From positions 930,001-994,000 of the forward strand of contig NZ_CP174509.1 in NCBI RefSeq assembly GCF_045920555.1: a stretch of 64,000 nucleotides of DNA. The letters are read 5' to 3'. Positions 51,401 to 59,959 of this stretch are shown here, piece by piece; the first letter of the stretch is position 1, and every line of letters begins with the position of its first letter. The translations under genes were made by a program, and so were the position numbers. This DNA is from Pseudalkalibacillus sp045920555. Its GTDB lineage: Bacteria; Bacillota; Bacilli; Bacillales; Fictibacillaceae. The notes below the pieces were generated by a model, which searched no databases, was not told the origin of the DNA, and saw only the letters and a list, made by a program, of their open reading frames with translations.

Positions 51401-52720
51401 ATGTTAAGCATGATCGGCTTGATCGGTGGTCTTATTTTATTGATTATCTTGACGATGAGAGGGATGAACCTTCTTGTGGTGGCCCCGCTTTGTGCATTGT
51501 TTGTCGCTGTCTTAAGCGGTCTTCCGCTTTTTCCACAGCTTGCTGGAGAAGGAGGAGCCAATCTGGTAGGAGATTATATGGCTGGATTCTCAGGCTTTGT
51601 CGCGGCATGGTTTTTAATGTTCTTACTCGGAGCAATTTTCGGGAAGGTGATGGAGGACAGCGGTGCTGCTGATAGTGTTTCAAAATGGATCGTTGAAAAG
51701 CTCGGCATGAAGCAGGCTGTGCTAGCTATTGTTATCGCCTGTGCAGTTTTGACGTATGGAGGTGTAAGCTTGTTCGTAGTTGCCTTCTCAGTCTATCCGA
51801 TGGCACTAAGTCTGTTTAAGCAAGCGGATCTTCCACGTCGATTCATTCCGGCTGCCCTTGCGTTCGGGTCGGTAACGTTTACGATGACTTCAGCCGGTTC
51901 ACCGGAAATCCAAAACTGGATTCCGATCGAATACTTAGGCACATCTCCGTATGCGGGTTGGGAAGTCAGTGCAATCGTTGCAGTCTTCATGATGGTATTC
52001 GGGTATTGGTGGCTGAAGAAGATGATTGGAAAAGCAGTTTCGAAAGGAGAACGGTTCGAAGCTCGTGAGGACGATCCGAAAGTAGCGGAAAAGGAACTTC
52101 CACATCCAGTCGCGGGGCTTATCCCATTAGTAGTCGTTTTAATCATATCATTCATTTTCCATGATTCCTTACAGCAATCCGCATTGATTGTAGCCTTGTT
52201 AGGCGGTGTCATTTCGGCCTATTTCTTGAACAGGAAGTATTTCACCGATTTTTGGGAGGCTGTATCAGCCGGTACGTTGGGAGCCTTGATTGCGATTGGT
52301 AACACGGCTGCAGTTGTTGGGTTCGGTGGCGTTGCAAAAGCTGTTCCGGCGTTTGACACGGCGGTCAGTGCGATGACGAGCATTCCGGGAAGCCCATTGA
52401 TTGGCGGAGCAATCGCGGTCAGTGTAATTGCTGGTATGACCGGATCAGCGTCAGGTGGACAAGCGATCGCCTTGCCGATTCTGGCACCGCACTACATGGA
52501 CATGGGAGTAAACGCAGAAGCCTTACACCGTACAGTAGCAATTTCTTCTGGGGCGCTTGATTCATTGCCGCATAACGGATATGTCGTTACCACTGTCCGG
52601 GCGATTTGCGGAGAATCCCATAGTGCAGCGTATGGAGCCGTCGGTGCTTTGACTGTCATCGTGCCGTTAATTGGATTGGCGCTTGCGGTAATTCTATTCT
52701 CATTTGGAGTCGGCATTTAA
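51401..52720 (+). CDS. GntP-family permease, probable 3-hydroxybutyrate transporter
   Basis: 439 aa with about 12 membrane segments and GntP/HBut-type motifs (YGGVSLFVVAFSVYPMALS, SAGSPEIQNWIP, TGSASGGQAIALPILAPHYM, LDSLPHNGYVVTT). The sigma-54 promoter and the dehydrogenase gene 20 bases downstream suggest uptake of 3-hydroxybutyrate. Other organic acids such as gluconate are possible because the family is broad. RBS AGGGAGGATA precedes ATG 51401. Confidence 0.85.
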   Translation: MLSMIGLIGGLILLIILTMRGMNLLVVAPLCALFVAVLSGLPLFPQLAGEGGANLVGDYMAGFSGFVAAWFLMFLLGAIFGKVMEDSGAADSVSKWIVEKLGMKQAVLAIVIACAVLTYGGVSLFVVAFSVYPMALSLFKQADLPRRFIPAALAFGSVTFTMTSAGSPEIQNWIPIEYLGTSPYAGWEVSAIVAVFMMVFGYWWLKKMIGKAVSKGERFEAREDDPKVAEKELPHPVAGLIPLVVVLIISFIFHDSLQQSALIVALLGGVISAYFLNRKYFTDFWEAVSAGTLGALIAIGNTAAVVGFGGVAKAVPAFDTAVSAMTSIPGSPLIGGAIAVSVIAGMTGSASGGQAIALPILAPHYMDMGVNAEALHRTVAISSGALDSLPHNGYVVTTVRAICGESHSAAYGAVGALTVIVPLIGLALAVILFSFGVGI

Positions 52721-52740
52721 TATAAAAAGGAGGAGCATTC

Positions 52741-53517
52741 TTGGTTAGCGATAAAGTTGTCTATATCACAGGAGCAGCAAGTGGGATCGGCTATGAACTC
52801 GCCTTATCATTTGCTGAACAAGGAGCAAAGGTCGCTCTTGCGGACTTGAATGAAGACGGTGTGAAGGAAGCTGCTCAAAAATTGAACAAAGAAGGACATC
52901 AAGCGATTGGTTTACGTTGTGATGTAACAGTTGAAGAAGAGGTGAAGAAGTCGATCGATCAGACTGTCAATCAATTTGGGAGTTTGGACATCTTGATCAA
53001 TAATGCAGGCTTGCAGTATATCTCATCTGTAGAGGATTTTCCGACTGAGAAGTTCGAGTTGCTGACCCGAGTCATGCTTGTCGCACCATTCATTGCAACC
53101 AAGCATGCATTGCCCATCATGAAAAGGCAAAAGTACGGTCGGATCCTCAATATGTCCTCAATAAACGGACTGGTAGGGTTTGCTGGCAAAGCAGCTTACA
53201 ACAGTGCAAAACATGGTGTGATCGGTTTGACGAAAGTAACGGCTTTAGAGGCCGCAGAACATGGTGTGACGGTGAATGCGATCTGTCCAGGTTACATTGA
53301 TACTCCCCTCGTTCAGAATCAATTGGAGGATCTTGCGAATAACCGCGGTGTGACGAAAGAAAAAGTGATGGAGGATGTTATTTATCCGCTTGTCCCTCAA
53401 AAACGGTTGTTATCAGTAAAAGAAGTTGCGGACTACACATTGTTCCTTGCTAGTGAAAAAGCAAAAGGAATTACAGGTCAGGCAGTCGTTATTGATGGTG
53501 GATATACAGCACAATAA
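52741..53517 (+). CDS. 3-hydroxybutyrate dehydrogenase (SDR)
   Basis: 258 aa. Oxidises D-3-hydroxybutyrate to acetoacetate with NAD+. TGAASGIGYELALSF binds the cofactor, NNAGLQYISSVEDFP is the NNAG motif, and the catalytic Ser-Tyr-Lys is INMSSINGLVGFAGKAAYNSAK with CPGYIDTPLVQNQ after it, a classic 3HB-dehydrogenase pattern. The start is TTG (GGAGGA 6 bases upstream). It forms one operon with the permease and a terminator follows. Confidence 0.92.
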   Translation: MVSDKVVYITGAASGIGYELALSFAEQGAKVALADLNEDGVKEAAQKLNKEGHQAIGLRCDVTVEEEVKKSIDQTVNQFGSLDILINNAGLQYISSVEDFPTEKFELLTRVMLVAPFIATKHALPIMKRQKYGRILNMSSINGLVGFAGKAAYNSAKHGVIGLTKVTALEAAEHGVTVNAICPGYIDTPLVQNQLEDLANNRGVTKEKVMEDVIYPLVPQKRLLSVKEVADYTLFLASEKAKGITGQAVVIDGGYTAQ

Positions 53518-53526
53518 GCTTTTGTT

Positions 53527-53558
53527 AAGGACACTTCATTTATGAAGTGTTCTTTTTT
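53527..53558 (+). terminator. Intrinsic terminator
   Basis: GACACTTCA, short loop, TGAAGTGTTC, T6. Confidence 0.85.
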
Positions 53559-53731
53559 GGCGTTATGAGACCGTGAAAACAAGAAAAAGACAAAATGACG
53601 TACTCAAAGAGTGGATTTTAACACGCAAGAATCGTGTAGAAACAAAACCTCCATTAAGTGATTGACATATTTTGCTCCATGTAAGGTAAAATCAAGGTGT
53701 ATCATTCATTTGATTGTTTTAGGGGTTGGTT

Positions 53732-54931
53732 GTGATTCATTGGACATTGTTTTATAGAAAGCTTATTGCAGGTGTAGGCACGATTATTGTTGCCACTCTT
53801 TGTCTCACCTTGGTCTTTTTCATCATGAGTGCAGGCGATCCGTCATCGTTATTATTCTCAATAGGTGTTATCGCATATGTTTCTGCGGGAATCGTTTTTT
53901 ACGGCTTTCCCGTTTCTGTACTGGCAGAAGTGCTTTTACCTGATAACATTAGCCATAGATGGAGTTATGCGTTATTGATACATATCGGATTTGTCCTCAT
54001 CCCTTTAATCATTTGGAAAATGATCGAGCCGGGTTATGAAACCCTTTCTTATCTGATCATAATTACACCTGTCGCGTTTTTGTATTGGTTGTTAGATAAA
54101 GCGCTCATCCGGTGGAAACCTGGCTTTAAAATGAAAGAAACAAAGCTTTCGAGAATTTTGTATGGAATTCCTTGTGGTTTTGTGCTGCTATTTTCTTTGA
54201 TATGGGCGAACGAAGCTTTAAACGATGCCTTAATCCCGCTTGCCCGTTATGAGATCCCAGAAGGACACAGCGGATGGGTCTATGTTTTTTATGAAATGGA
54301 GGATGAACCAAAATTAGAGGAAGACGGCAATTATCGTGTCATCAATCTAAACAAGGAAGGCTTTACAAAAACTTCAACGGTGTATAAGGGATCCGCAATC
54401 AGTGAAAATGAATATTTTTATGTAGATGAAAAGGGTGAAAAAACGAAAATCCCGGAAAGTCAGATCCCTTTTGGATCAGTAAGTGGGTTTTCGGAATTTT
54501 ACGGAGCTAAAGAAGTCCATTATGAGGCGATTGAAATGTTTTTCATCGGTACAAAGGAAGAATATGAGAAAAGTGAAGAGCCGAATTATTCAAAGTTCAT
54601 ACCAAAACCGGATCCGGATCGGGAGAAATATCGTTTTATTTTGCCTGAAGGATTTACAGGATGGGTGAAGATTGAAAAGGATCCTGATGTACAAATAACA
54701 GAACGCACATTTGAGGTGGATCAAGAAGGGATTGTATTTGTTCGGTATGACATTTCCTCTATCGAACCGGCCTATGATCAGTTTTATTACCAGGATGGGG
54801 AAGATCTTATGCAGATTGAAGAGGATCATGTTTCTGAACTCTATCAATTTCCGGATTTGAAGGTTTTTTATATAGGGCCGCAAGAGGATTTTGAACCGTT
54901 CAAGTACGAGGAATATATCAGCAAGCAATAA
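53732..54931 (+). CDS. Membrane protein with tandem DUF6843-like extracellular domains
   Basis: 399 aa. Four or five membrane helices fill residues 1-170 (LIAGVGTIIVATLCLTLVFF at 10-29). Then two similar soluble units: RYEIPEGHSGWVYVFYEMED at about 190 and YRFILPEGFTGWVKIEKDPD at about 302. Each begins with xLPEGxxGWVx and ends with an FxIGTxEEYE/FYIGPQEDFE strand, a duplication. Start GTG 53732 chosen because AGGGG is 6-7 bases upstream. Function unknown; the soluble parts would face the wall. Confidence 0.7.
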   Translation: MIHWTLFYRKLIAGVGTIIVATLCLTLVFFIMSAGDPSSLLFSIGVIAYVSAGIVFYGFPVSVLAEVLLPDNISHRWSYALLIHIGFVLIPLIIWKMIEPGYETLSYLIIITPVAFLYWLLDKALIRWKPGFKMKETKLSRILYGIPCGFVLLFSLIWANEALNDALIPLARYEIPEGHSGWVYVFYEMEDEPKLEEDGNYRVINLNKEGFTKTSTVYKGSAISENEYFYVDEKGEKTKIPESQIPFGSVSGFSEFYGAKEVHYEAIEMFFIGTKEEYEKSEEPNYSKFIPKPDPDREKYRFILPEGFTGWVKIEKDPDVQITERTFEVDQEGIVFVRYDISSIEPAYDQFYYQDGEDLMQIEEDHVSELYQFPDLKVFYIGPQEDFEPFKYEEYISKQ

Positions 54932-54949
54932 ACTGTAAAAGGGGAAATC

Positions 54950-55663
54950 ATAAAAAAACTGATAGTGACCATCATTGCAAGTTTCGTCATCGTAGTGGTT
55001 TTGCTTTATGGTACATGGGAATTGGTCAATGCGCGAAGCTTCCAATTATTCGGCGGATTGGTGGACAAGGTTGACACAGAGGAAAAGGTTGTTGCGCTGA
55101 CATTTGATGATGGGCCAACAGAAAAGGCGGATGAAATTTTAAAGATACTCGAGGAAAAAGGTGTACGAGCAACCTTCTTTTTGAATGGAGATAGCATCGA
55201 ACAATACCCTGGAGAAACAAAAGCAATCATAGAGGCAGGACATGAGATCGGAAACCACACATACTCGCATCCGCGAATGGTTTTTAAATCCTATTCCACG
55301 GTGAAGGAGGAAGTCGATCGGACGGATGAATTGATCAGGGAGGCGGGTTATGAAGAAGAGGTGCATTTCAGGCCGCCATTCGGTAAAAAATTGGTGCTAT
55401 TGCCATATTATCTGAATCAACAGGAAAAGACGACGATCATGTGGAATATCGAACCAGAGTCATACCCTGAAATAGCGGGAGACTCAGAGAAGATCATTGG
55501 GCATGTAAATGAGCAACTTACACCTGGATCCATCATCCTGCTGCATGTCATGTATGATAACGATGAAAGGGATTCACTCGAGGCTGTACCAGGCCTGATA
55601 GACTCCCTTCAAAGTCAAGGGTACAAATTCAAAACTGTGACTGAGCTGTTGGAGTATGAATAG
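54950..55663 (+). CDS. Polysaccharide deacetylase family protein
   Basis: NodB-type metal-dependent deacetylase, about 237 aa. N-terminal anchor (about 7-25) then the motifs TFDDGPTEKAD (first), GNHTYSHPRM with the metal His pair, and RPPFGKKL and LLHVMYDND later. The start is unclear: a site AAAAGGGG lies 5-6 bases before ATA 54950, which would give MKKLIVTIIASF; a GTG at 54965 also exists in frame but is 20 bases away. ATA starts are rare, so this may be a one-base change in the start codon. Confidence 0.82.
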   Translation: MKKLIVTIIASFVIVVVLLYGTWELVNARSFQLFGGLVDKVDTEEKVVALTFDDGPTEKADEILKILEEKGVRATFFLNGDSIEQYPGETKAIIEAGHEIGNHTYSHPRMVFKSYSTVKEEVDRTDELIREAGYEEEVHFRPPFGKKLVLLPYYLNQQEKTTIMWNIEPESYPEIAGDSEKIIGHVNEQLTPGSIILLHVMYDNDERDSLEAVPGLIDSLQSQGYKFKTVTELLEYE

Positions 55664-55709
55664 ATGAAGAGAGAGGACTGGCCGTGTCGGGCCCGCCCTC
55701 TCTCTTCAT
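55664..55709. terminator. Bidirectional terminator
   Basis: ATGAAGAGAGAGG pairs with CCTCTCTCTTCAT in full, with a GGCC/GGCC inner part, so both flanking genes may use it. Confidence 0.88.
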
Positions 55710-55966
55710 TCGATGATCATATCATTTTGCAAATCTAAAATCCGGGCCATCACTCGCTGGATCTCTTCGCGTTGTTGTGGTGTGGCGCTATTCGAAACCT
55801 TTTGAAGATCCAGGTATGCTTCCTCAAGCTGTTGCTGTGCGCCAGAGTAGATAGCAGCTTCAACCTGGGGCTCTTGCCGATTATATAATTCATTTTGTTT
55901 AGATGCGTACTCGATCACTTGCTCTGCGCGATTAAGAAAGGTCCTTAAAGATTCATGTTCTGTCAT
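55706..55966 (-). CDS. DUF2524 family protein (YtzC-like)
   Basis: 86 aa, all helical. ESLRTFLNRAEQVIEYASKQ and QQQLEEAYLDLQKVSNSATP form two helices; QREEIQRVMARILDLQNDMI closes it. The layout resembles the DUF2524/YtzC family from memory. GGAGGAACCCC precedes ATG 55966. Function unknown. Confidence 0.7.
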   Translation of the reverse strand: MTEHESLRTFLNRAEQVIEYASKQNELYNRQEPQVEAAIYSGAQQQLEEAYLDLQKVSNSATPQQREEIQRVMARILDLQNDMIIE

Positions 55967-56138
55967 TTTGGGGTTCCTCCTCTAAAAAGTTTACATATAG
56001 TGTGTTATAGCAAGCTGAATAATATGTGTACGGGTTCTGGACATTCGCATAATTTTTTAGACTTCCATATTTGTCCCTATCATCGACGTTTTTGAAAACA
56101 TAATGTATTAGTGACTAGATAATAAGGAGGCTGAAAAC

Positions 56139-56312
56139 ATGAGCGATGGAAAAATTAGAAAAGGCGGTAAAGGTTTTACTTTAATCGTTGTTTTATTTAT
56201 CCTACTGATTATTGTAGGAGCTTCTTATGGCGGCGGCTATGGATATGGCGGTGGCTATGGAGGCGACTGTGGCTGTGATGGATATGGATATGGCGGCGGC
56301 TACGGCTGGTAA
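56139..56312 (+). CDS. YjcZ family sporulation protein (57 aa)
   Basis: Residues 12-29 are the diagnostic helix GFTLIVVLFILLIIVGAS. A Gly-Tyr-rich tail (YGGGYGYGGGYGGDCGCDGY) with two Cys follows, unusual because most members carry the Gly-rich part before the helix. AAGGAGG is 7 bases upstream and a terminator is just downstream. Spore-coat or forespore membrane function is expected from the family. Supports a spore-forming host. Confidence 0.85.
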   Translation: MSDGKIRKGGKGFTLIVVLFILLIIVGASYGGGYGYGGGYGGDCGCDGYGYGGGYGW

Positions 56313-56324
56313 TTTGTAATACAA

Positions 56325-56356
56325 AACAGATGGATGGCTTTGCCGCCATCTGTTTA
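56325..56356 (+). terminator. Intrinsic terminator
   Basis: AACAGATGG and CCATCTGTT flank a loop; T-run is weak. Confidence 0.65.
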
Positions 56357-56470
56357 GTTGTATTTTCATATTTACTAAAACTCAAGGGTTGACCGAAGCG
56401 GTCGCCCTTTTCATCTTGATCACCGAAAAGTATAATATAACTATTTCCAAGGAAGATGGGGGGCATATTC

Positions 56471-57198
56471 ATGGAATTACATAAGATTGAACTTGTCGCT
56501 GATTGGTTGAGGAATGCTGAGCGTACGGTAATTCTCACTGGAGCTGGTATGTCAACGGAAAGCGGTATACCGGATTTCCGGTCTCGAGAAGGCTGGTGGA
56601 AGAAAATCGACCCGATGACAGTTTCTACAGTAGACGCAATTGAAAACGAATATGAGTTGTTCCATGGTTTTTACAGTTTAAGATTGACCGATTTGAAAAC
56701 CTGTCATCCTCATAAAGGACATAAGCTATTAGCTGAATGGGAGGAAAAAGGGTTTATAAGTGGAATCATTACGCAGAATGTGGACGGATTTCATCAGGAA
56801 GCAAAACGGTCCATGAACTTCACGGTTCTTTACGGTCGATCTTCTGCTCAACTTGTGGACATTCTTCTGATGAGGATGCTTTTTTGAATCAGGAATCTTG
56901 TTCAGAGTGTCAAGGGCATTTGCGGCCTGACATTGTCCTATTCGGTGAAATGCTACCGCAAGATGAATGGGGAAAAGCAATCCAATTGATTGAGGAATCA
57001 GACCTATTGATGGTCATCGGTTCAAGTCTTCAAGTTTTCCCTGCGAACGAACTGCCTTTTTTGACGGATGGAAAAAAGGTGATCATCAATAATGAGGCAA
57101 CACTCTTACATGATCAATTTGAAATGCAGCTCGAAGGAAAAGCAGGGGACATTCTCGAAGCTATCAATAAGAAAATGAAAGGTGGGGAACTTTCATGA
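56471..57198 (+). pseudogene. Sirtuin (NAD-dependent protein deacylase) gene, frameshifted
   Basis: Frame 1 (from ATG 56471, GGGGGG 7 bases upstream) gives TVILTGAGMSTESGIPDFRS, HPHKGHKLLAEWEEKGFISG and ITQNVDGFHQEA. It then goes out of register near 56805. The next frame resumes GSKTVHELHGSLRS, FCSTCGHSSDEDAF with Cys pairs (zinc ribbon, second pair CSECQGHLRPDIVLFGE) and VIGSSLQVFPANELP. The jump is a frame change with perhaps two residues lost. The stop TGA 57196-57198 overlaps the next gene start (ATGA). As read, the deacylase is broken. Confidence 0.83.
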
Positions 57199-57455
57199 TG
57201 GGGCTTAAAATACCTAAGGAAGAGCGTGATCAACTGGTCCGGAGCATACAGGGATATTTCATCGATGAACGTGGAGAAGAAATCGGAAACCTTGCGGCTG
57301 GACTCATGCTGGACTTTATTTTGAAAGAAGTCGGGCCTTATTTGTATAACCAGGGGGTACGTGATGCGAAAAAACTGTTTCAAGAGAAAATGTTGAATGT
57401 TGAAGAGGATATGGACGCCCTCCAGCGCCCAATTGAATTACATAAACGGTATTAA
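57195..57455 (+). CDS. DUF2164 family protein
   Basis: 86 aa. PKEERDQLVRSIQGYFIDER, EEIGNLAAGLMLDFILKEVG and PYLYNQGVRDAKKLFQEKM are the conserved helical blocks. The start overlaps the sirtuin stop by 4 bases, so it was probably coupled to it. Function unknown. Confidence 0.83.
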   Translation: MMGLKIPKEERDQLVRSIQGYFIDERGEEIGNLAAGLMLDFILKEVGPYLYNQGVRDAKKLFQEKMLNVEEDMDALQRPIELHKRY

Positions 57456-57817
57456 TCGAGAAAATGAAGTGGGTAAATACCTCCATTATCCAACTTATTT
57501 TCATATGGAATGATGAAGTTCAAGAGGCCGACCACTTTTATGGTGCGGTCTTTTTCAATATAGGTCTCTGCTGTCATGAAGAACAACCATCCTGTGTGGA
57601 TGAAGGAACCGGATTCCTTTACTTGATCAATGTTTGTCCGGACAAATCCTGCTGAATTTGTTTTTGAAGAAAACGTAGTGCATTTCTTAAAATCACATGT
57701 CAGGATGCTGTTGTCTGCTAGCCATTGCGTATAATCCTCGGCTGTAGGACACGTAATAAATAATATAGCGAAAACTCCTGTAATCGCAATCAATGTGGCT
57801 TTTAACTTGTCATTCAT
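57452..57817 (-). CDS. DUF4359-like small membrane protein
   Basis: 121 aa. One N-terminal membrane helix (5-24, KATLIAITGVFAILFITC) followed by a short soluble region with PTAEDYTQWLADNS and later strands, reminiscent of DUF4359. GGGGGA lies 5 bases before ATG 57817; an ATG one codon earlier is too close. Convergent with the DUF2164 gene, overlapping by 4 bases. Confidence 0.6.
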   Translation of the reverse strand: MNDKLKATLIAITGVFAILFITCPTAEDYTQWLADNSILTCDFKKCTTFSSKTNSAGFVRTNIDQVKESGSFIHTGWLFFMTAETYIEKDRTIKVVGLLNFIIPYENKLDNGGIYPLHFLD

Positions 57818-57959
57818 CATATCCCCCGTAAAGGCAAAGACTTTTTGGTTCATTATACCTCCAGTTCTAAAATATATAAAATGGCTTTCAGGATTGTTGA
57901 CATCCTATCCATACCCATCTATAATTGCAGGAAATTTCATAAAGCATAGGGAAGCTTGG

Positions 57960-58082
57960 ATGAGTGAGTCAGCTTTTAAATTAATATCAACCCATCCAAC
58001 GAAGAGGATAGGCAACGGAAAGAAGAAAGGGTCATCGGTACATTCCATTAAGAGGGAATCCATCTTTAAGGAGGAATTTTAG
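57960..58082 (+). CDS. Small basic ORF, 40 aa (doubtful)
   Basis: MSESAFKLISTHPTKRIGNG followed by a Lys-rich tail. AGGGAAG upstream is a weak site. It overlaps the next small gene's GTG start by one base. The sequence is low-complexity; it may just be the leader of the next gene. Confidence 0.3.
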   Translation: MSESAFKLISTHPTKRIGNGKKKGSSVHSIKRESIFKEEF

Positions 58083-58234
58083 TGCGAAAGAAGAATTCTG
58101 AAACACCAAGACCAAACCATGACCAAGAAGTGATTCGCGCCATGACTGATAAAGAAATTGAAGCTTTTCACAGAAAAACGTATGAAAAATATAGTCGATA
58201 TGCGAAACGAAAACATAGAGTCCGTAGAAAATAG
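58082..58234 (+). CDS. Small basic protein, 50 aa
   Basis: GTG start with AAGGAGG 8 bases upstream. Very basic: RRNxPRPNH-type start (RKKNSETPRPNHDQ) and tail YSRYAKRKHRVRRK. Could bind nucleic acid. The GGCT gene follows 11 bases later. Confidence 0.6.
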   Translation: MRKKNSETPRPNHDQEVIRAMTDKEIEAFHRKTYEKYSRYAKRKHRVRRK

Positions 58235-58245
58235 AGGTAAAAGTA

Positions 58246-58635
58246 ATGAAGGACGAGATGCCGCATTTAGTGTTTGTTTATGGAACACTCCGTAAGAATG
58301 AATGCAATGCTCATATGCTAGGCAATGCGAAATGTATTTCAAGTGATGCTTGGGTCCACGGGACACTTTTTGATACTGGATTCGGATATCCAGCAATAAC
58401 ATTAGTGGATTCCGGTAAGGTTTACGGAGAGATTTATCAGGTGAAAGCTGAGGATCTCCCGAAACTAGATGAACTTGAGGGTTATAAAGGAACTGATACT
58501 GACAACTTGTATGAACGTAAAAATTGCTTAGTCATGACCGAAGGGGGACCAGTCGAAGTGATCATTTACACTGTCGACCATAATCCAGATTTATGTAAAA
58601 AAGTGATAGGGAGTGGCGATTGGCCTAAACGATAG
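58246..58635 (+). CDS. Gamma-glutamylcyclotransferase family protein (YtfP/AIG2-like)
   Basis: 129 aa. Opens LVFVYGTLRKNECNAHML, the YGTLR signature, and has TLFDTGFGYPAI and VYGEIYQVKAEDLPKLDELEG with the catalytic Glu. Family members cleave gamma-glutamyl amides to 5-oxoproline. GAGGTAAAAG is a moderate RBS. Close behind the small basic gene. Confidence 0.86.
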   Translation: MKDEMPHLVFVYGTLRKNECNAHMLGNAKCISSDAWVHGTLFDTGFGYPAITLVDSGKVYGEIYQVKAEDLPKLDELEGYKGTDTDNLYERKNCLVMTEGGPVEVIIYTVDHNPDLCKKVIGSGDWPKR

Positions 58636-58729
58636 ACTAGATGACCATCCGAAATCGGGTGGTTTTTCATTTGGACAAAATTTTTAATATACTGGACGAA
58701 ATGTAGGCGTTCTGGATACAAAGGTGTAA

Positions 58730-59233
58730 TCATTTTGAGTTGATTGCGTACACATCAATTAGGCGATCCCATTTTACAATTTGTGTCTCTTTCCGCATGC
58801 CAATTCTAGTTGCCACAGCTACAGATGGCGTATTTTCTGGAGCTATCAGTGAAACGAGCTGAGGATACTTGCATTTTTCCAAACCGTATTTAAGGCAAGC
58901 ATATGCTGCTTCAGTCGCGTAGCCTTTTCCCCAATGGTCCCTTACAAACAAATAACCGATTTCCATCAGGACCTCACCATTGATTTTCTGTGGGACAATG
59001 CCGCATTGACCGACAAATTCACCAGTTTCAATCAATTCGACTGCCCATAAACCAACGTTGTAGGCATTGTAGTTATCATGGTTCCATGCAATCCATTCTT
59101 TTGCATCCTGTTCTGATTTTGTAGAAGGATAATATTTCATCGCCACTGGATCGCAAAAGATTTTCATTAAATCCGAGAGATCACTTTTCCGGAGAGGACG
59201 TAATACCAACCGTTCAGTCCGTAGTTCAAACAT
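58730..59233 (-). CDS. GNAT family acetyltransferase, RimJ/Rim-like
   Basis: 167 aa. TERLVLRPLRKSDLSDLMKI, FVGQCGIVPQ, VLMEIGYLFVRDHWGKGYAT (acetyl-CoA motif) and VSLIAPENTPSVAVATRIGM fit the ribosomal-protein acetyltransferase-like subgroup. Its start is near the GTGCCAGGCAC element at 59.3 kb. A GGGGG site lies upstream. Substrate unknown. Confidence 0.85.
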   Translation of the reverse strand: MFELRTERLVLRPLRKSDLSDLMKIFCDPVAMKYYPSTKSEQDAKEWIAWNHDNYNAYNVGLWAVELIETGEFVGQCGIVPQKINGEVLMEIGYLFVRDHWGKGYATEAAYACLKYGLEKCKYPQLVSLIAPENTPSVAVATRIGMRKETQIVKWDRLIDVYAINSK

Positions 59234-59318
59234 ATTTAATTCCCCCCTTTAACATAAAATAGCGCAATACTTAGTTTTTTGTCAGCTCCAAATACAATAT
59301 ACAGCAGTGCCTTCAGCA

Positions 59319-59380
59319 GTGCCAGGCACCGAATGAAACCTCAAAAGCCCCAGGGCTTCTCCCAAAAGGTGCCTGGCACC
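59319..59380. repeat. GTGCCAGGCAC inverted repeat element
   Basis: GTGCCAGGCACC (59319-59330) and GGTGCCTGGCACC (59368-59380) bound a 37-base centre with CCCC/GGGG pairing. Each end is itself palindromic. It ends 2 bases from the stop of the ferritin-like gene. Seen as a common Bacillaceae repeat, from memory. Confidence 0.6.
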
Positions 59381-59381
59381 G

Positions 59382-59807
59382 TCAAGCTCGTAAGGTGAGG
59401 AAGGAAAGGAACCAGACAGCGTGGTTTTGTTCATCTTCTGAAGCACGGCGGAAGATATCTTTGATATAAGGTGAGCGGGCGTTATCAGCTATGTCGAGGT
59501 AGAAATTAGCGGTCTCTTGTTCGTCGACAAAGGCTGCACGGGTCCCTTTCCTGTATTTATCCGGACATTCTTCAAAGATTTTCGGTTTCGGTTGCTGCCT
59601 AGTCAAGCTAGCATAAATTTGCGAGAACGTATGGAAGTGATTGATTTCGTCTTGCCTGATTTCCATGATCTGTTCCTTTTCTATCTTAATTGGTGCGTTC
59701 CTTGCTAAATTTTCATAACATTCGATGGTGCTGTATTCGCTATCGATCGCTTTGCGAATTCCTTCTATGAGATCCATCGATTCCATTGGTTTCCTATACC
59801 TTTGCAT
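59382..59807 (-). CDS. Ferritin-like / rubrerythrin-type protein
   Basis: 141 aa, four-helix bundle. Diiron ligand pattern: SEYSTIECYENL (Glu), IRQDEINHFHTF (ExxH), FVDEQETANFYLDIA (Glu), SEDEQNHAVWF (ExxH). It may detoxify peroxide or handle iron. The preferred start is ATG 59807, since GGAGG is 10 bases upstream; a GTG at 59819 would sit on the site. The C-terminal end touches the GTGCCAGGCAC repeat, so a few residues may have been replaced. Confidence 0.82.
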   Translation of the reverse strand: MQRYRKPMESMDLIEGIRKAIDSEYSTIECYENLARNAPIKIEKEQIMEIRQDEINHFHTFSQIYASLTRQQPKPKIFEECPDKYRKGTRAAFVDEQETANFYLDIADNARSPYIKDIFRRASEDEQNHAVWFLSFLTLRA

Positions 59808-59959
59808 TTGGGCAAACACCTCCGGGAATTATCTTAGGTATCATATGCCCATGAACCAGCTATTGTGATATTCCATAATTCCACATAAAAATCACTCATG
59901 TTCATTTCATTTTTCCCATAAGTTAGATTATGCAAAAGTACTGGCTGGGAGGGAACACA

